Below are positions 1 through 12,180 of a DNA stretch of 64,000 nt, in pieces. The DNA lies in contig CM022300.1 of NCBI GenBank assembly GCA_011799875.1, forward strand, positions 107,459,201 to 107,523,200, given 5' to 3'. This stretch comes from Thinopyrum elongatum (taxonomy: Eukaryota > Streptophyta > Magnoliopsida > Poales > Poaceae). The position numbers and the translations under genes are program-made. Below the pieces are notes generated by a model. It was not told where the DNA came from. It searched no databases and saw only the letters and a program-made list of their open reading frames with translations. The stretch's first letter is position 1, and the number at the start of each line of letters is the position of its first letter.

Positions 1-1725
1 CTCTCAATCGCCCCCTCCATTTTTCGTCGACTGAGCGCCGCCATGGCCTCGCCTCATTGACCCGCACGGCCCCGTCGCCCCCGCGCTCCGTTTGGCTGGC
101 CGAAAGCCCCGCCGTGCTCGTCCTTGTCGTCTCCACCACTGGCCGGAGGCCGCCGAGCCCCTGCGACGCCTCCCTCCGCCATTCCCCTCGTCGGACGCCG
201 CCGCTGCCCCGTCGATCTCCGCCGTCACCGGAGCTACCCCGAGCCCACTGCCCTCCACGATCGGATCCTCGTGAGCAAGCGCCTCCCCCTCGACCCCTTC
301 CCCCTTCATTCCCCGTGCCGTAGCCGTCCCGCCGCTCTGCCGAGCTCCGCCGTCCGCCATGGCCGGTGAGCAGCGCGCTCTCGTGCCTCTCGGGCTCGTC
401 CGAGGCCGCCGTCGCGCTCGTAGTGCTGCGTAGGTTTTGCCTGCGCGTGTAGTTCGTCGAACGCGCGACCATAGTGCCGTCTCCGTCGAGGCCCGAACGT
501 CGCCGCCGTTTGACCGCGTCGCCGGGCTCGACTCCGGCCGTCCCAGCACCTCCCGCCACCTTCGTTGGGTGCGCCTCTCTGCGGGCGTTCCAATGACTCC
601 AGCCGCGCATCGAATGGCCGCCGGATACGGCCGGCCGGCGATCACCGGAGCCACCGGATTAGCGCCGGTGGTTACGCTGACATGGCGGGTTAATTAGCCC
701 CTAACCGCCCTGCTAACTCCACTGACTACTGGGCCCCAGGCCACTAACTAATTTGGTTTAGTTTAAATAAAAACTTTTAACTGGATATGTGAGTATGACA
801 TGTGGGCCCCCACTGGCACTGTTCATGTTTGACCCCAGTCAACACTTTGACTGTTGACTTGCTGACTGTGCATGCTGACTCAGCCACTGGACCCCACCTG
901 TCATTCTAATAGGCTAGTTGGCTCTGAGTATAAAAAGTATTTCTACTGTTTTGGATAATTCGAATTTAGTAATTAAAATAATTCCAGAAATTGTTTAAAT
1001 CTTTAGAAATTCATAGAAAATAATCCGTAGCTCAGATCGAAAAACTTTCTACATGAAAGTTGCTCAGAACGACGAGACGAATCCTAACGCGCGGTCCGTT
1101 CATCCGTCACACGTCCCTAACTATCCGAACATGGAACCGTACCCCTCCGGTCATCTGTCTGACAAATGTCCGGAACCGGGAAAACATTCCCGGATGTTTT
1201 CCCTCTTCACCTATATCGTGAAGCCCCGCGTTAGAACACCCCTAGCTCTACATATTGTCATGTCGTACTTTGTGTTGCTCATGTTTGCTGTGTATTTATA
1301 CTGTTTCCTCCCCCTCTTCTCTCTCGTTAGACCCCGACGCAGTTTCCAGTACCGACGCAGCTCCGGAGATTGATGACACCGTTGACGACCTTGCCTTTGC
1401 CGCCGAGCAACCAGGCAAGCCCCCCCTTTGATCATCCTGATATCGCCCAATTCTATTTTCTCATTCTTGCATTAGAATTGCTGCTGCTGCTGCTTTGCCT
1501 ATTCTGATGCATAGCCTATTTATTGTAACCTGCTATTGATACCTTACCTGCTTATCCTAAACTGCTTAGTATAGGCTGGGTAGAGACCCACTAGAGAACC
1601 CCACTTTGTCCCTTGTTGCCCCGCTGGATTAACAGAAGACCCGATCAACGGGATTGAAGACCAGGTCCCGGCACCGCACATCACCCCCTTAGTTGTACGC
1701 CGCTACTTGGTTACTATCGAGTGAC

Positions 1726-1928
1726 GAGGGTGATACCTCGTGTAGCACTTCTGATGTTAACTCTGTAGAGTAGCTATTCAGTCGTGGTCATCGAGGGTGA
1801 TTCCTCCTTCACCACTTCCGATAACGACGCCGTCGTACAACACCTCAAGTGTGAACCCATTGAGGGTGATTCCTCCGAGTTCACCTTGACGGATACATCG
1901 AGTAGGAATCCAACGAGGGTGATACCTC
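1726..1928. repeat. Four spaced copies of a GAGGGTGATNCCTC hairpin motif
   Basis: The motif GAGGGTGAT(A/T)CCTC begins at 1726, 1793, 1862 and 1915. In each copy GAGG pairs with CCTC around a six-base loop. The spacing is 67, 69 and 53 bases. The copies lie inside the gypsy-type LTR. Confidence 0.8.
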
Positions 1929-2624
1929 GGATTCCCCTGATGTTATGGACACACGGATACTTGGACTGTATTATTGTTACTTGGAAAGGCGGGTCGACCC
2001 TGAGGGGTACCCGCGTGTGATGTGAAGACGGGTTGCCTGGATGGTGCCCGAGTGATGAATACGAGGCGTGGCCGAGCATTCTTGGCCCTTGCCGCAAGTC
2101 CTCTAGACGGTGCGACGGGGTCACATCTTTCATGAGTCTCTGCTCGTTACCGCACCCCCAAGGTACTAACGATTTGGATATTTGATTCGAGTGGGCCATT
2201 GGCCCGATAGCACTAACCATCACATGGGAAAAGTTATGGGCACTCTGCATCGTATGCATCAGCCGAAAGATCTGTCAGACGTCCAGTTCAGCATTGTGGC
2301 CGGGACGGACCGGCGCCACCCTGGTGCCTGGCTTCCCCCTGCACGCAACGACTCGGAGTGCACAGGGCGATGGCCCAAGACCTCTAAGCGCTTAGGATGT
2401 AAACCGACGGGGACCTCTCTGCTGAGCTCTAGGTAGGGTTGCGGTGTGTCGTTTGGCCGAGGCCGGGCAAGACCCAGAAAGTGTGTCCGGCCGGAGTTAA
2501 GCGAGCGTGGTGGGTAAGTTGGTGCACCCCTGCAGGGGAGAACTAATCTATGCATAGCCGGATCCTCGGTAACGGACACTCGGAGTTGTATCCCGATCGA
2601 TACAACTAGAATTGGATACTATGA

Positions 2625-2741
2625 CTCTAGGATTGCTTCTCGAAGGGAGTCGAGAAGGGATCTCAGGACGAGGTTGATGACAGTATGGCTCTAGGATTGT
2701 TTTCTCACAGGGAGTCGAGAAAGGATCTCTGGGTGAGGATG
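2625..2741. repeat. 64-bp direct duplication inside the LTR
   Basis: Two diverged units begin with CTCTAGGATTG at 2625 and 2689. Both continue with GGGAGTCGAGAA and GGATCTC in the same order. They differ by substitutions and a small indel, so the duplication is old. Confidence 0.75.
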
Positions 2742-3393
2742 AGACTTAATGATACTACTACTTTATACGGTGTCAATCTACACTCTTCTAATGCTACAAG
2801 ACCTCTGAAGATGCTAGTCTTCGATAGGACTAGGCTTTCTCTCTATTCTGGCATTTCTGCAGCCCAGTCCACATATACAGCCTTTCCTTTGATAATGTTG
2901 CATATGTAGTGTAGATCCTTGCTTGCTGAGTACTTCGGATGAGTACTCACGGTTGCTTTCTTTCTTTTTCCCCCATATCCTTTTTGATGCAACCAGATGA
3001 CGGAGCCCCGGATAGAGCTGCACACGCTGATGATCGCTACTACTACCCCGAGGGTGGATACTTCTACGAGTTGGCCGACGACCAGGAGTAGGATCGGAGG
3101 GTCCCAGGCAGGAGGCCTGCGCCTTTCGATCGTAGTGTTTTCTTTTGCACCGCCTTTTAAGGGCCTATCTGTGTTTTCTTTTATATCTGTACTCAGATAT
3201 CTGATGCTTCCGCTGACGCTTGTATGCCATCGAGCTATGTATTCGAGCCCTCGAGGCCCTGGCTTGTAATATAAAGTTGTATGACTTTATTTATATTTTA
3301 GAGTTGTGTTGTGATATCTTCCCGTGAGTCCTTAGGCTTGATCGTGTGCATTTGCGTGTATGATTAGTGCACGATTGAGCCGGGGGCGTCACA

Positions 3394-3630
3394 GCGCCTG
3401 TGGGTGTCGTGTGCTTCTTAAAGACGTCGTTGTGGACCTCGTCCTTGTGCCAGGGCACCGGGTGAAAACTCTAGTCTATTGTTGGACTCGGCAACAGCGA
3501 CGCTTCACCCGTCACCCTCTTGGGGGCGTTGTCATGGTGCTCAGGTGTCTTTGGTCGGGCCTTCGCTTGGTGTTAGGCTTGTTCTAGTTTCATGTTTTTT
3601 CTTTTGATCTTCTTTGTAAGTGGGTCTCCC
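3394..3630 (+). mobile_element. Probable LINE 3' region, left part
   Basis: The stretch contains CCGGGTGAAAACTC, TCGGCAACAGCGACG and TTGGGGGCGTTGTCATGG in an order I associate with 3' untranslated regions of grass LINEs. It is cut at 3630 by the copia element and resumes at 12099. No endonuclease or reverse transcriptase ORF is present because the gypsy LTR abuts it on the left. No poly(A) tail is evident. Confidence 0.4.
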
Positions 3631-5403
3631 TATTGGAAATATGCCCTAGAGGCAATAATAAATTAGTTATTATCATATTTCCCTGTTCATGATAATCGTT
3701 TATTATCCATGCTAGAAATATATTGACCGGAAACTCAAATACATGTGTGGATACATAGACAACAACATGTCCCTAGTAAGCCTCTACCGAACTAGCTCGT
3801 TGATCAAAGATGGCTATGGTTTCCTAGCCATGGACATGAGTTGTCATTTGATAACGGGATCACATCATTAGGAGAATGATGTGATGGACAAGACCCAAAC
3901 TATGAACGTAGCATATGATCGTGACAAGTTTATTACTATCGTTTTCTGCATGTCAAGTATATGTTCCTATGACCATGAGATCATGCAACTCACTAACACC
4001 GGAGGAGTACCTTGTGTGTACCAAACATCGCAACATAATCGGGTGACTATAAAGGTGCTCTACAGGTATCTCTGAGGGTGTCTGTTGAATTGGCATGGAT
4101 CAAGACTGGGATTTGTCACTCCGTATGATGGAGAGGTATCTCAGGGCCCACTCGGTAATACAACATCACAATAAGCTTGCAAGCAATGTGACCAATGAGT
4201 TAGTCATGGGATCTTGTATTACGGAACGAGTAAAGAGACTTGCCAGTAACGAGATTGAACTAGGTATGGAGATACCGACGATCGAATCTTGGGCAAGTAA
4301 CATACTGATTGACAAAGGGAACTGCATACGGGATTAGCAGAATCCTTGACATTGAGGTTCGACCGATAAGATCTTCGTAGAATATGTAGGAACCAATATG
4401 GGCATCCAGGTCCCGCTATTGGTTATTGATCGTAGAGGTGTCTCGGTCATGTCTGCATAGTTCTCGAACCCACAGGGTCTACACACTTAACGTTTGGTGA
4501 CGATATAAGTATAGTTGAGTCATTATGGTGGTTCCCGAAGGTTGTTCAGAGTCCCAGATGAGATCCCGGATGTGACGAGGAACTCCGAAATGGTTCGGAG
4601 GTGAAGATTGATATATTGGACGAAGGGTATTGGAGTCCAGAACTGTTCCGGGGGTACCGAGTGATAACCAGCATGACCGAAAGGTGTTTCGGGGGGGCCC
4701 CGGCAAGTGTTGGGGGGGCTCATGGGTCAAGGGGAGGGGGCACACCAGCCCACTAAGGGGATGTGCGCCCCCCTCACCCCTTCCCATGTTGCCTGAGGAG
4801 GTGGGGCGCCTCCCTAGGGCAACCCACCCCTTTGCCTTGAGGGCCAAGTCACCTAGGGAGGAAAACCCATCTAGGGTTTCCCTCTTGTGGACGCCGCCCC
4901 CTAGATTGGATCTAGGGGCGCCCCTCCTATCCTCCCTTCCCCCTATATATAGAGAGGTAGAGAGGGGGCAGCCGCACCCATACGCATCTATACGTGCCAC
5001 GGCGCTGCTCCTCCTCTCCCTCATAGCTATCTTCTCTATAGTGCTTAGCGAAGCTCTGCTGAGATTTCTCCACCACCACCGCCACCACGCCGTCGTGCTG
5101 CCGGAGGACTCGAGCTACTACTTCACCATCGCTCGCTGGATCGAGGAGGTGAAGGCGTCATCAAGCCGTACGTGTGTTGAAGGCGGAGGTGCCGTCCGTT
5201 CGGCACTAGATCGGAGTTCGCGGGACGGATCGTGATTGGATCGCGAAGACGTTCGACTACATCAACCGCGTTTCTTAATGCTTCCACTTAGCGATCTACA
5301 AGGGTATGTAGATCCAATCTCTCCTCTCATAGATGGTCATCTCCTAGATTGGATCTTGGTGAGCGTAGGAAATTTTTTGTTTCCCATGCAACGTTCCCCA
5401 ACA
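3631..5403 (+). repeat. 5' LTR of copia copy 1
   Basis: A 1,773-bp LTR from TATTGGAAATATG to CCCCAACA. A TATA box (CCCTATATATAGAG) lies at about 4941-4954 and probably marks the U3/R promoter. Compared with the 3' LTR it keeps about 170 bp (roughly 3907-4076) that the other lacks, and it has an extra stretch of about 23 bp near 4690. A 201-residue open frame across 4630-5235 is a non-coding accident shared with the other LTR. Confidence 0.93.
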
Positions 5404-5404
5404 G

Positions 5405-5420
5405 TGGCATCATGAGCTAG
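5405..5420 (+). other. Primer binding site of copia copy 1
   Basis: TGGCATCATGAGCTAG starts one base after the 5' LTR. It resembles the initiator-Met tRNA primer site (TGGTATCAGAGC) used by most plant copia elements, with mismatches. Confidence 0.75.
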
Positions 5421-6904
5421 GCTATGCGTAGATGACATCACGAGTAGAACACAAAGGAGTTTGTGGGTGTTGGTATTCAGATTGCTTCCTTCCTTGGTCT
5501 TTCTTGATTCAGTGGTATTGTGGGATGAAGCGGCCCGGGACAACTTTACATGTCCACGTACATGAGACCGGTTCCATCGACAGACATGTGACTTTGTTGC
5601 ATAAAGATGGCTGGCGGGTGTCTGTCTCTCCCACCTTAGTTGAATCGGATTCGACAAAGGCGGTCCTTGTAGAAGGTTAAATAGCAACTTGCATATCACC
5701 ATTGTGGCTTTGCGTAGGTAAGAATCGTTCTTGCTAGATACCCATAGCAGCCACGTAAAACATGCAACAACAATTAGAGGACGTCTAACTTGTTTTTGCA
5801 GGGTATGTTGTGATATGATATGGCCAAAGACATGATGAAATATATTTGATGTATGAGATGATCATGTTTGTAATAGTTTATATCGACTTGCATGTTGATG
5901 CATACGGCAACCGGCAGGAGCAATAGGGTTGTCTTTAATTATTGTATGACCTGCGTGTCAATCATTAAGCGCTATGTAATGCTTTACTTTATCGCTAAGC
6001 GGTAGCAATAGTAGTAGAAGCATGGTTGGCGTGAAAACCCCGATGGCGACACGATGATGGAGATCATGGTGTGATGCCGGTGACGATGGAGATCATGCCG
6101 GTGCTTTGGAGATGGAGATCAAAAGCACAAGTTGATGGCCATATCATGTCACTTATGATTTGCATGTGATGTTAATCCTTTTATGCATCTTATTTTGCTT
6201 AGGACGACGGTAGCATTATAAGGTGATCCCTCACTAAAATTTCAAGATAAAATTGTGTTCTCCCCAAGTGTGCACCGTTGCGGAAGTTCGTCGTTTCGAA
6301 GCACCACGTGATGATCGGGTGTGATAGACTCTACGTTCACATACAACGGGTGCAAGCCAGTTTTGCACATGCGGAACACCTGGGTTAATCTTGACGAGCC
6401 TAGCATGTACAGACATGGCCTCAAAACACAGGAGACCGAAAGGTCGAACACGAGTCATATAGTAGATATGATCAACATGGAGATGTTCACCATTGAAACC
6501 ACCTCATCTCACGTGATGATCGGACTTGGGTTGGTGAATTTGGATCATGTTACACTCAGACAACCGGAGGGATGTTGATTTGAGTGGGAGTTCTTAAGTA
6601 ATATGATTAATTGAACTCATTATCATGAACAATAGTCTAAGTTGTCTTTGCAAATAATGTTGTAGATCAATAGCTCGCGCTGTAGCTCCCTGTTTTAATA
6701 CGTTCCTAGAGAAAGACTAAGTTGAAAGATATTGTAAGCAATTATGCGGACTAGGGCCGTAGTCTGAGGATTGTCCTCACTGCTGCATAGAAGGCTTATG
6801 TCCTTGATGCACCGCTCGGTGTACCAACCCCTCTAGCGTCGTCTATGGATGTTGTGAACATCTGGCAGACACGTTCTGATGACTACTTGATAGTTTAGTG
6901 CGCC

Positions 6905-9900
6905 ATGCTTTATGTCTTAGAATCGGGACTCCAAAGGTGTTTTGAACACCATAGAACATATGAATTGTTCCAAGAGTTGAAATTGGTATTTCAGGCTCAT
7001 GCCCGTGTTGAGAGGTATGAGACCTTTGACAAGTTCTTTGCCTGCAAGATGGAGGAGAATAGCTCAGCCGGTGAGCATATGCTCAGAATGTCTGGGTGCT
7101 ATAATTGCTTGAATCAAGTGGGAGTTAATCTTCCATATAAGATAGTGATTGACGGAGTTCTCCAGTCACTATCACCAAGCTGCCAGAGCTTCGTGATGAA
7201 CTATTACATGCAAGGGATGGGGATGATCCCGAAGCAGTTCGCGGTAGGCCGCGGAGGTAGAAATCAAGAAGGAGCATCAAGTGTTGATGGTTAACAAGAC
7301 CACTGGTTTCAAGAAGGGCAAGGGCAAGAAGGGAAACTTCATGAATGGCAAGCTAGTTGCCGCTCCAGTGAAGAAACCCAAGGTTGAACCCAAACCCGAG
7401 ACTAAGTGCTTCTATTGTAAGGGAAACGGTCACTGGTAGCGGAACTACCCCAAATACTTGGTAGATAAGAAGGCTGTCAACTACAACAAAAGTATATTTG
7501 ATATACGTGTTATTGATGTGTACCTTACTAGTACTCCTAGTAGCACCTGGGTATTAGATACCGGTTCAGTTGCTAACATTGTTAACTCGAAACAAAAGCT
7601 ACGGAATAAACGGAGACTAGCTAAGGGTGAGGTGATGATGTGTGTAGGAAGTGTTTCCAAGGTTGATGTGATCACCATCGCACGCTCCCTCTACCTTTGA
7701 GATTAGTGCTGAACCTAGATAAATGTTATTTGGTGTCTACGTTGAGCATGAACATGATTAGATCGTGTTTATTGCAATACGGTTATTCATTTAAGTCAAA
7801 GAATAATGGTTATTCTGTTTACATGGATAATACCTTCTATGGTCATGCACCCAATGTGAATGGTTTATTGAATCTCGATCGTAGTGATACACATGTTCAT
7901 AACATTGATGCCAAAAGATGTAGAGTTGACAATGATAGTACCACTTTCTTGTGGCACTGCCGCTTAGGTCATATTGGTGTAAAGCGCATGAAGAACCTCC
8001 ATGCTGATGGACTTTTGGAGTCACTTGATTTTGAATCACTTGACACATGCGAACCATGCCTCATTGGCAAGATGACTAAAACCCCGTTTTCTGGAACAAT
8101 GGAACGGGCAAGTGACTTGTTGGAAATCATACATGCTGATGTGTGCGGTCCGATGAGTGCTGACGCATGCGGTGGATATCATTATTTTCTCACCTTCACC
8201 GATGACTTGAGTAGATATGGGTATATTTACTTAATGAAGCATAAGTTTGAAATGTTTGAAAAGTTCAAGCAATTTCAGAGTGAAGTTGAGAATCATCGTA
8301 ACAAGAAGATCAAATTCCTACGATCTGATCGAGGGGAGAGTATCTGAGTTATGAGTTTGGCAATCACTTAAGACAATGTGGAATCGTTTCACAGTTGACG
8401 CCACCTGGAACACCACAGCGTAATGGTGTGTCGGAACATCGTAATCGAACCTTATTGGATATGGTGCGTCTATGATGTCTCTTGCCGATCTACCACTATC
8501 GTTTTGGGGTTATGCATCAGAGACAACTACATTCACTTTAAATAGGGCACCATCTAAGTCCGTGGAGACGACACCGTATGAACTGTGGTTTGGCAAGAAA
8601 CCTAAGTTGTCGTTTCTTAAGGTTTGGGGCTGCGATGCTTATGTCAAAAGGCTTCAGGCGGAAAAGCTCGAACCCAAAGCGGACAAATGCGTCTTCATAG
8701 GATACCCAAAAGAGACAGTTGGGTATACCTTCTATCTCAGATCCGAAGGCAAAGTGTTTTTCGCTAAGAACGGGTCCTTTCTCGAGAAAGGGTTTCTCTC
8801 GAAAGAATTGAGTGGGAGGAAGATAGAACTTGATGAGGTTGTTGAACCTTTACTTCAACCAGTGAGTAGTGCAGCGCAGAAAGATGTTTCTGTGACACCT
8901 ACGTCAGTTGAAGAGGAAGCTAATGATAGTGATCATGAAGCTTCAGATCAAGTTACTATTGAACCTCGTAGGTCGACAAGGATACATACTGCTCCTGAGT
9001 GGTACGGTAACCCTGTCTTAGAGGTCATGTTGTTGGACAACGATGAACCTACGAGCTATGGAGAAGCGATGGTGGGCCCGGATTCCAACAAATGGCTAGG
9101 AGCCATGAAATCCGAGATGGGATCCATGTATGAGAACAAAGTGTGGACTTTGGTGGACTTGCCCGATGATCGGCAAGCCATTGAGAATAAATGGATCTTT
9201 AAGAAGAAGACAGACGCTGATGGTAATGTCACCATTTGTGAAGCTTGACTTGTTGCAAAGAAGTTTCCGACAAGTTCAAGGAGTTGACTATGATGAGACT
9301 TTCTCACTCATAGCGATGCTAAAGTCTGTTGGAATTATGTTAGCAGTCGTTGCATTTTCAATTACGAAATCTAGCAGATGGATGTCAAAACAAAGTTTCC
9401 TTGACGGTTTCCGTGAGGAAAGGTTGTATATGATACAGCCAGAAGGTTTTGTCGATCCTAAGGATGCTAAAAGGTATGCAAGCTCCAGTGATCCTTCTAT
9501 GGACTGGAGCAAGCATCTCGGAGTCGGAACATTCGCTTTGATGAGGTGATCAAAGCGTTTGGGTTTATACAAGTTTATGGAGAAGCTTGTATTTGCAAGA
9601 AAGTGAGTGGGAGCACTACAACATTTCTGATAAGTATATGTGGATGACATATTGTTGATCGGGAATGATGTAGAATTTCTGGAAAGCATAAAAGGTTGTT
9701 TGAAAGGAGTTTTTCAAAGGAAGACCTGGGTAAAGCTGCTTACATATTAGGCATCAAGATCTATAGAGATAGATCAAGATGCCTGATAAGACTTTCACAG
9801 AGCACATACCTTGACATGATTTTGAAGAAGTTCAAAATGGATCAGTCCAAGAAGGGGTTCTTGTCTGAGTTGTAAGGTGTGAAGTTGAGTAAGACTCAAA

Positions 9901-10430
9901 GCTCGACCACGGCAGAAGAAAGAGAAAGGACGAAGGTCGTCCCCTATGCCTTAGCCATAGGCTCTATACGATATGCCTTGCTGTGTACCGCACCTGATGT
10001 GTGCCTTGCCACGTGTCTGGCAAGGGGGTACAATAGTGATCCAGGAGTGGATCACTGGACAGCGGTCAAAATTATCCTTAGAGGAATAAGGAAATGTTTC
10101 TCGGTTATGGAGGTGATAAAGAGTTTGACTTAAAGGATTACGTCGATGCAAGCTTTAACACCAATCCGGATGACTCTGAGTAGAGTTTCTCGGTTATGGA
10201 GGTGATAAAGAGTTCGGCGTAAAGGGTTACGTCGATGCAAGCTTTAACACCAATCCGGATGACTCTGAGTAGCAAACCGGATACGTATAGTGGAGTAGCC
10301 GTTTGGAATAGCTCCAAGTGGAGCATGGTAGCAGCATCTACAGTATGACATAAAAATTTGCGAGGTACACGCGAATCTCGAATGTTGCAGATCCGTTGAC
10401 TAAAACCTCTCTCACAAGCAAAACATGATC
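6905..10430 (+). pseudogene. Copia gag-pol, decayed (copy 1)
   Basis: Domains appear in copia order across several frames. Gag is at about 6905-7294 (EMFQELK-like region, LRMSGCYNCL). A CCHC zinc knuckle CFYCKGNGHW follows near 7408, directly followed by a stop. The aspartic protease has DTGSVANIV near 7557. The integrase HHCC region and core lie at 7697-8347 (WHCRLGHIG, CEPCLIGK, DVCGPM, FTDDLSRYGY). The integrase C-terminus and start of RT are at 8472-9248 (SFWGYA, WIFKKKTDADG). The RT catalytic YVDD is at 9637-9648. RNase H is at about 9879-10272. Stops or shifts fall near 7295, 7436, 7700, 8345, 9246, 9547 and 9872, so no functional product is expected. In full-length relatives this is a single polyprotein of about 1,300-1,400 residues. 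Confidence 0.9.
10097..10272 (+). repeat. 89-bp tandem duplication in the RNase H region
   Basis: TTTCTCGGTTATGGAGG occurs at 10097 and again at 10186. The two 89-bp units are nearly identical, and both end in GACTCTGAGTAG. The duplication disrupts the RNase H reading frame of copia copy 1. The homologous position in copia copy 2 has a single unit. Confidence 0.9.
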
Positions 10431-10491
10431 AAACCCCAGAACTAATTGGGTGTTAATCACATGGAGATGTGAACTAGATTATTGACTCTAG

Positions 10492-10505
10492 TGCAAGTGG
10501 GAGAC
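10492..10505 (+). other. Polypurine tract of copia copy 1
   Basis: GCAAGTGGGAGAC lies immediately before the 3' LTR, in the usual position for priming plus-strand DNA synthesis. The reverse complement of the same tract flanks the LTR in copia copy 2. Confidence 0.85.
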
Positions 10506-12093
10506 TATTGGAAATATGCCCTAGAGGCAATAATAAATTAGCTATTATCATATTTCCCTGTTCATGATAATCGTTTATTATCCGTGCTATAATTGTATTG
10601 ACCGGAAACTCAAATACATGTGTGGATAGATAGACAACAACATGTCCCTAGTAAGCCTCTACCGGACTAGCTCGTTGATCAAAGATGGCTATGGTTTCCT
10701 AGCCATGGACATGAGTTGTCATTTGATAACGGGATCACATCATTAGGAGAATGATGTGATGGACAAGACCCAAACTATGGAATGCATGTGTCTGTTGAGT
10801 TGGCATGGATCAAGACTGGGATTTGTCACTCCATATGATGGAGAGGTATCTCAGGGCCCACTCGGTAATACAACATCACAATAAGCTTGCAAGCAATGTG
10901 ACCAATGAGTTAGTCACAGGATCTTGTATTACGAAACGAGTAAAGAGACTTGCCGGTAACGAGATTGAACTAGGTATGGAGATATCGACAATCGAATCTC
11001 GGGCAAGTAACATACCGATAGACAAAGGGAACTGCATACGGGATTAGCAGAATCCTTGACATTGAGGTTCGACCGATAAGATCTTCGTAGAATATGTAGG
11101 AACCAATATGGGCATCCAGGTCCCGCTATTGGTTATTGACCATAGAGGTGTCTCGGTCATGTCTGCATAGTTCTCGAACCCGCAGGGTCTACACACTTAA
11201 CGTTTGATGACGATATAAGTATAGTTGAGTCATTATGGTGGTTCCCGAAGGTTGTTCGGAGTCCCGGATGAGATCCCGGATGTGGCGAGGAACTCCGGAA
11301 TGGTCCGGAGGTGAAGATTGATATATTGGACGAAGGGTATTGGAGTCCGGAATTGTTCCGGGGGTACCGGGTGATGACTAGCATGACCGAAAGGTGTTTC
11401 GGGGGCCTCATGGGCCAAGGGGAGGGGGCACACCATCCCACTAAGGGGATGTGCGCCCCCTCACCCCTTCCCATGTTGCCTGAGGAGGTGGGGCGCCTCC
11501 CTAGGGCAGCCCACCCCTTTGCCTTGAGGGCCAAGTCACCTAGGGAGGAAAACCCATCTAGGGTTTCCCTCTTGTGGCCGCCGCCCCCTAGATTGGATCT
11601 AGGGGCGCCCCTCCTATCCTCCCTTCCCCCTATATATAGAGAGGTAGAGAGAGGGCAGCCGCACCCATACGCATCTATACGTGCCACGACGCTGCTCCTC
11701 CTCTTCCTCATAGCTATCTTCTTCTCCGTAGTGCTTAGCGAAGCTCTGCTGAGATTTCTCCACCACCACCGCCACCACGCCGTCGTGCTGCCGGAGGACT
11801 CGAGCTACTACTTCACCATCGCTCGCTGGATCGAGGAGGTGAAGGCGTCATCAAGCCGTACGTGTGTTGAACGCGGAGGTGTCGTCCGTTCGGCACTAGA
11901 TCGGAGTTCGCGGGACGGATCGTGATTGGATCGCGAAGACGTTCGACTACATCAACCGCGTTTCTTAACGCTTCCGCTTAGCGATCTACAAGGGTATGTA
12001 GATCCAATCTCTCCTCTCGTAGATGGTCATCTCCTAGATTGGATCTTGGTGAGCGTAGGAATTTTTTTGTTTCCCATGCAACGTTCCCCAACA
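10506..12093 (+). repeat. 3' LTR of copia copy 1
   Basis: A 1,588-bp LTR that matches the 5' LTR along its length apart from a deletion of about 170 bp after CAAGACCCAAACTATG and a shorter G-rich stretch near 11400. It also starts with TA and ends with CA. The TATA box copy is at about 11628. Confidence 0.93.
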
Positions 12094-12098
12094 CTCCC

Positions 12099-12180
12099 CA
12101 CCATATTGTATCGTTCGGCCGTGTACTCTATTGTGTGGTTGCTTTATATATAAAGCGGGCCGAAAGCCTGTTTCGAGAAC
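12099..12180 (+). mobile_element. Probable LINE 3' end, right part
   Basis: Continues the segment ending at 3630 once the copia element and one TSD copy are removed. TTTATATATAAAGCGGGCCGAAAGCC is like the terminal part of grass LINE 3' regions. The end is not sharp and has no poly(A). Confidence 0.4.

Larger units (their letters stand above)
1..3393. mobile_element. Gypsy-type long LTR, partial (runs off left edge)
   Basis: The right border reads GGGGGCGTCACA, ending at 3393. Its reverse complement, TGTGACGCCCCC, is the start I know from long LTRs of RIRE2-like grass gypsy elements. The body shows features I associate with such LTRs: a GC-rich block at about 1-660, an AT-rich stretch at 730-1040, and short internal repeats. 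No reverse transcriptase, integrase or gag motif is visible in any frame, so this is LTR or non-coding internal sequence. Orientation cannot be fixed because the other end, the primer site and any TSD lie outside the window. The short open frames in the GC-rich block look like compositional accidents. Family assignment is from recall. Confidence 0.6.
3631..12093 (+). mobile_element. Full-length copia retrotransposon (Angela/WIS/BARE-1 group), copy 1
   Basis: A complete 8,463-bp element with two LTRs, a primer binding site, decayed gag-pol and a polypurine tract. The perfect 5-bp TSD CTCCC lies at 3626-3630 and 12094-12098. The LTRs start with GGAAATATGCCCTAGAGGC-type sequence and end in ACGTTCCCCAACA, as in the Triticeae Angela/WIS/BARE-1 group. 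Both LTRs begin with TA rather than the canonical TG. The polyprotein is broken by several stops and frameshifts, so the copy cannot make its own proteins. It inserted into a LINE remnant. Confidence 0.93.

Noticed and set aside
4479..5235. Open frames of 181 and 201 residues on both strands, repeated at 11157-11925
   Set aside because: Both lie inside the copia LTRs and reflect GC-rich U3/R sequence. The paired copies show the same frames because the LTRs are repeats, and no domain is present.
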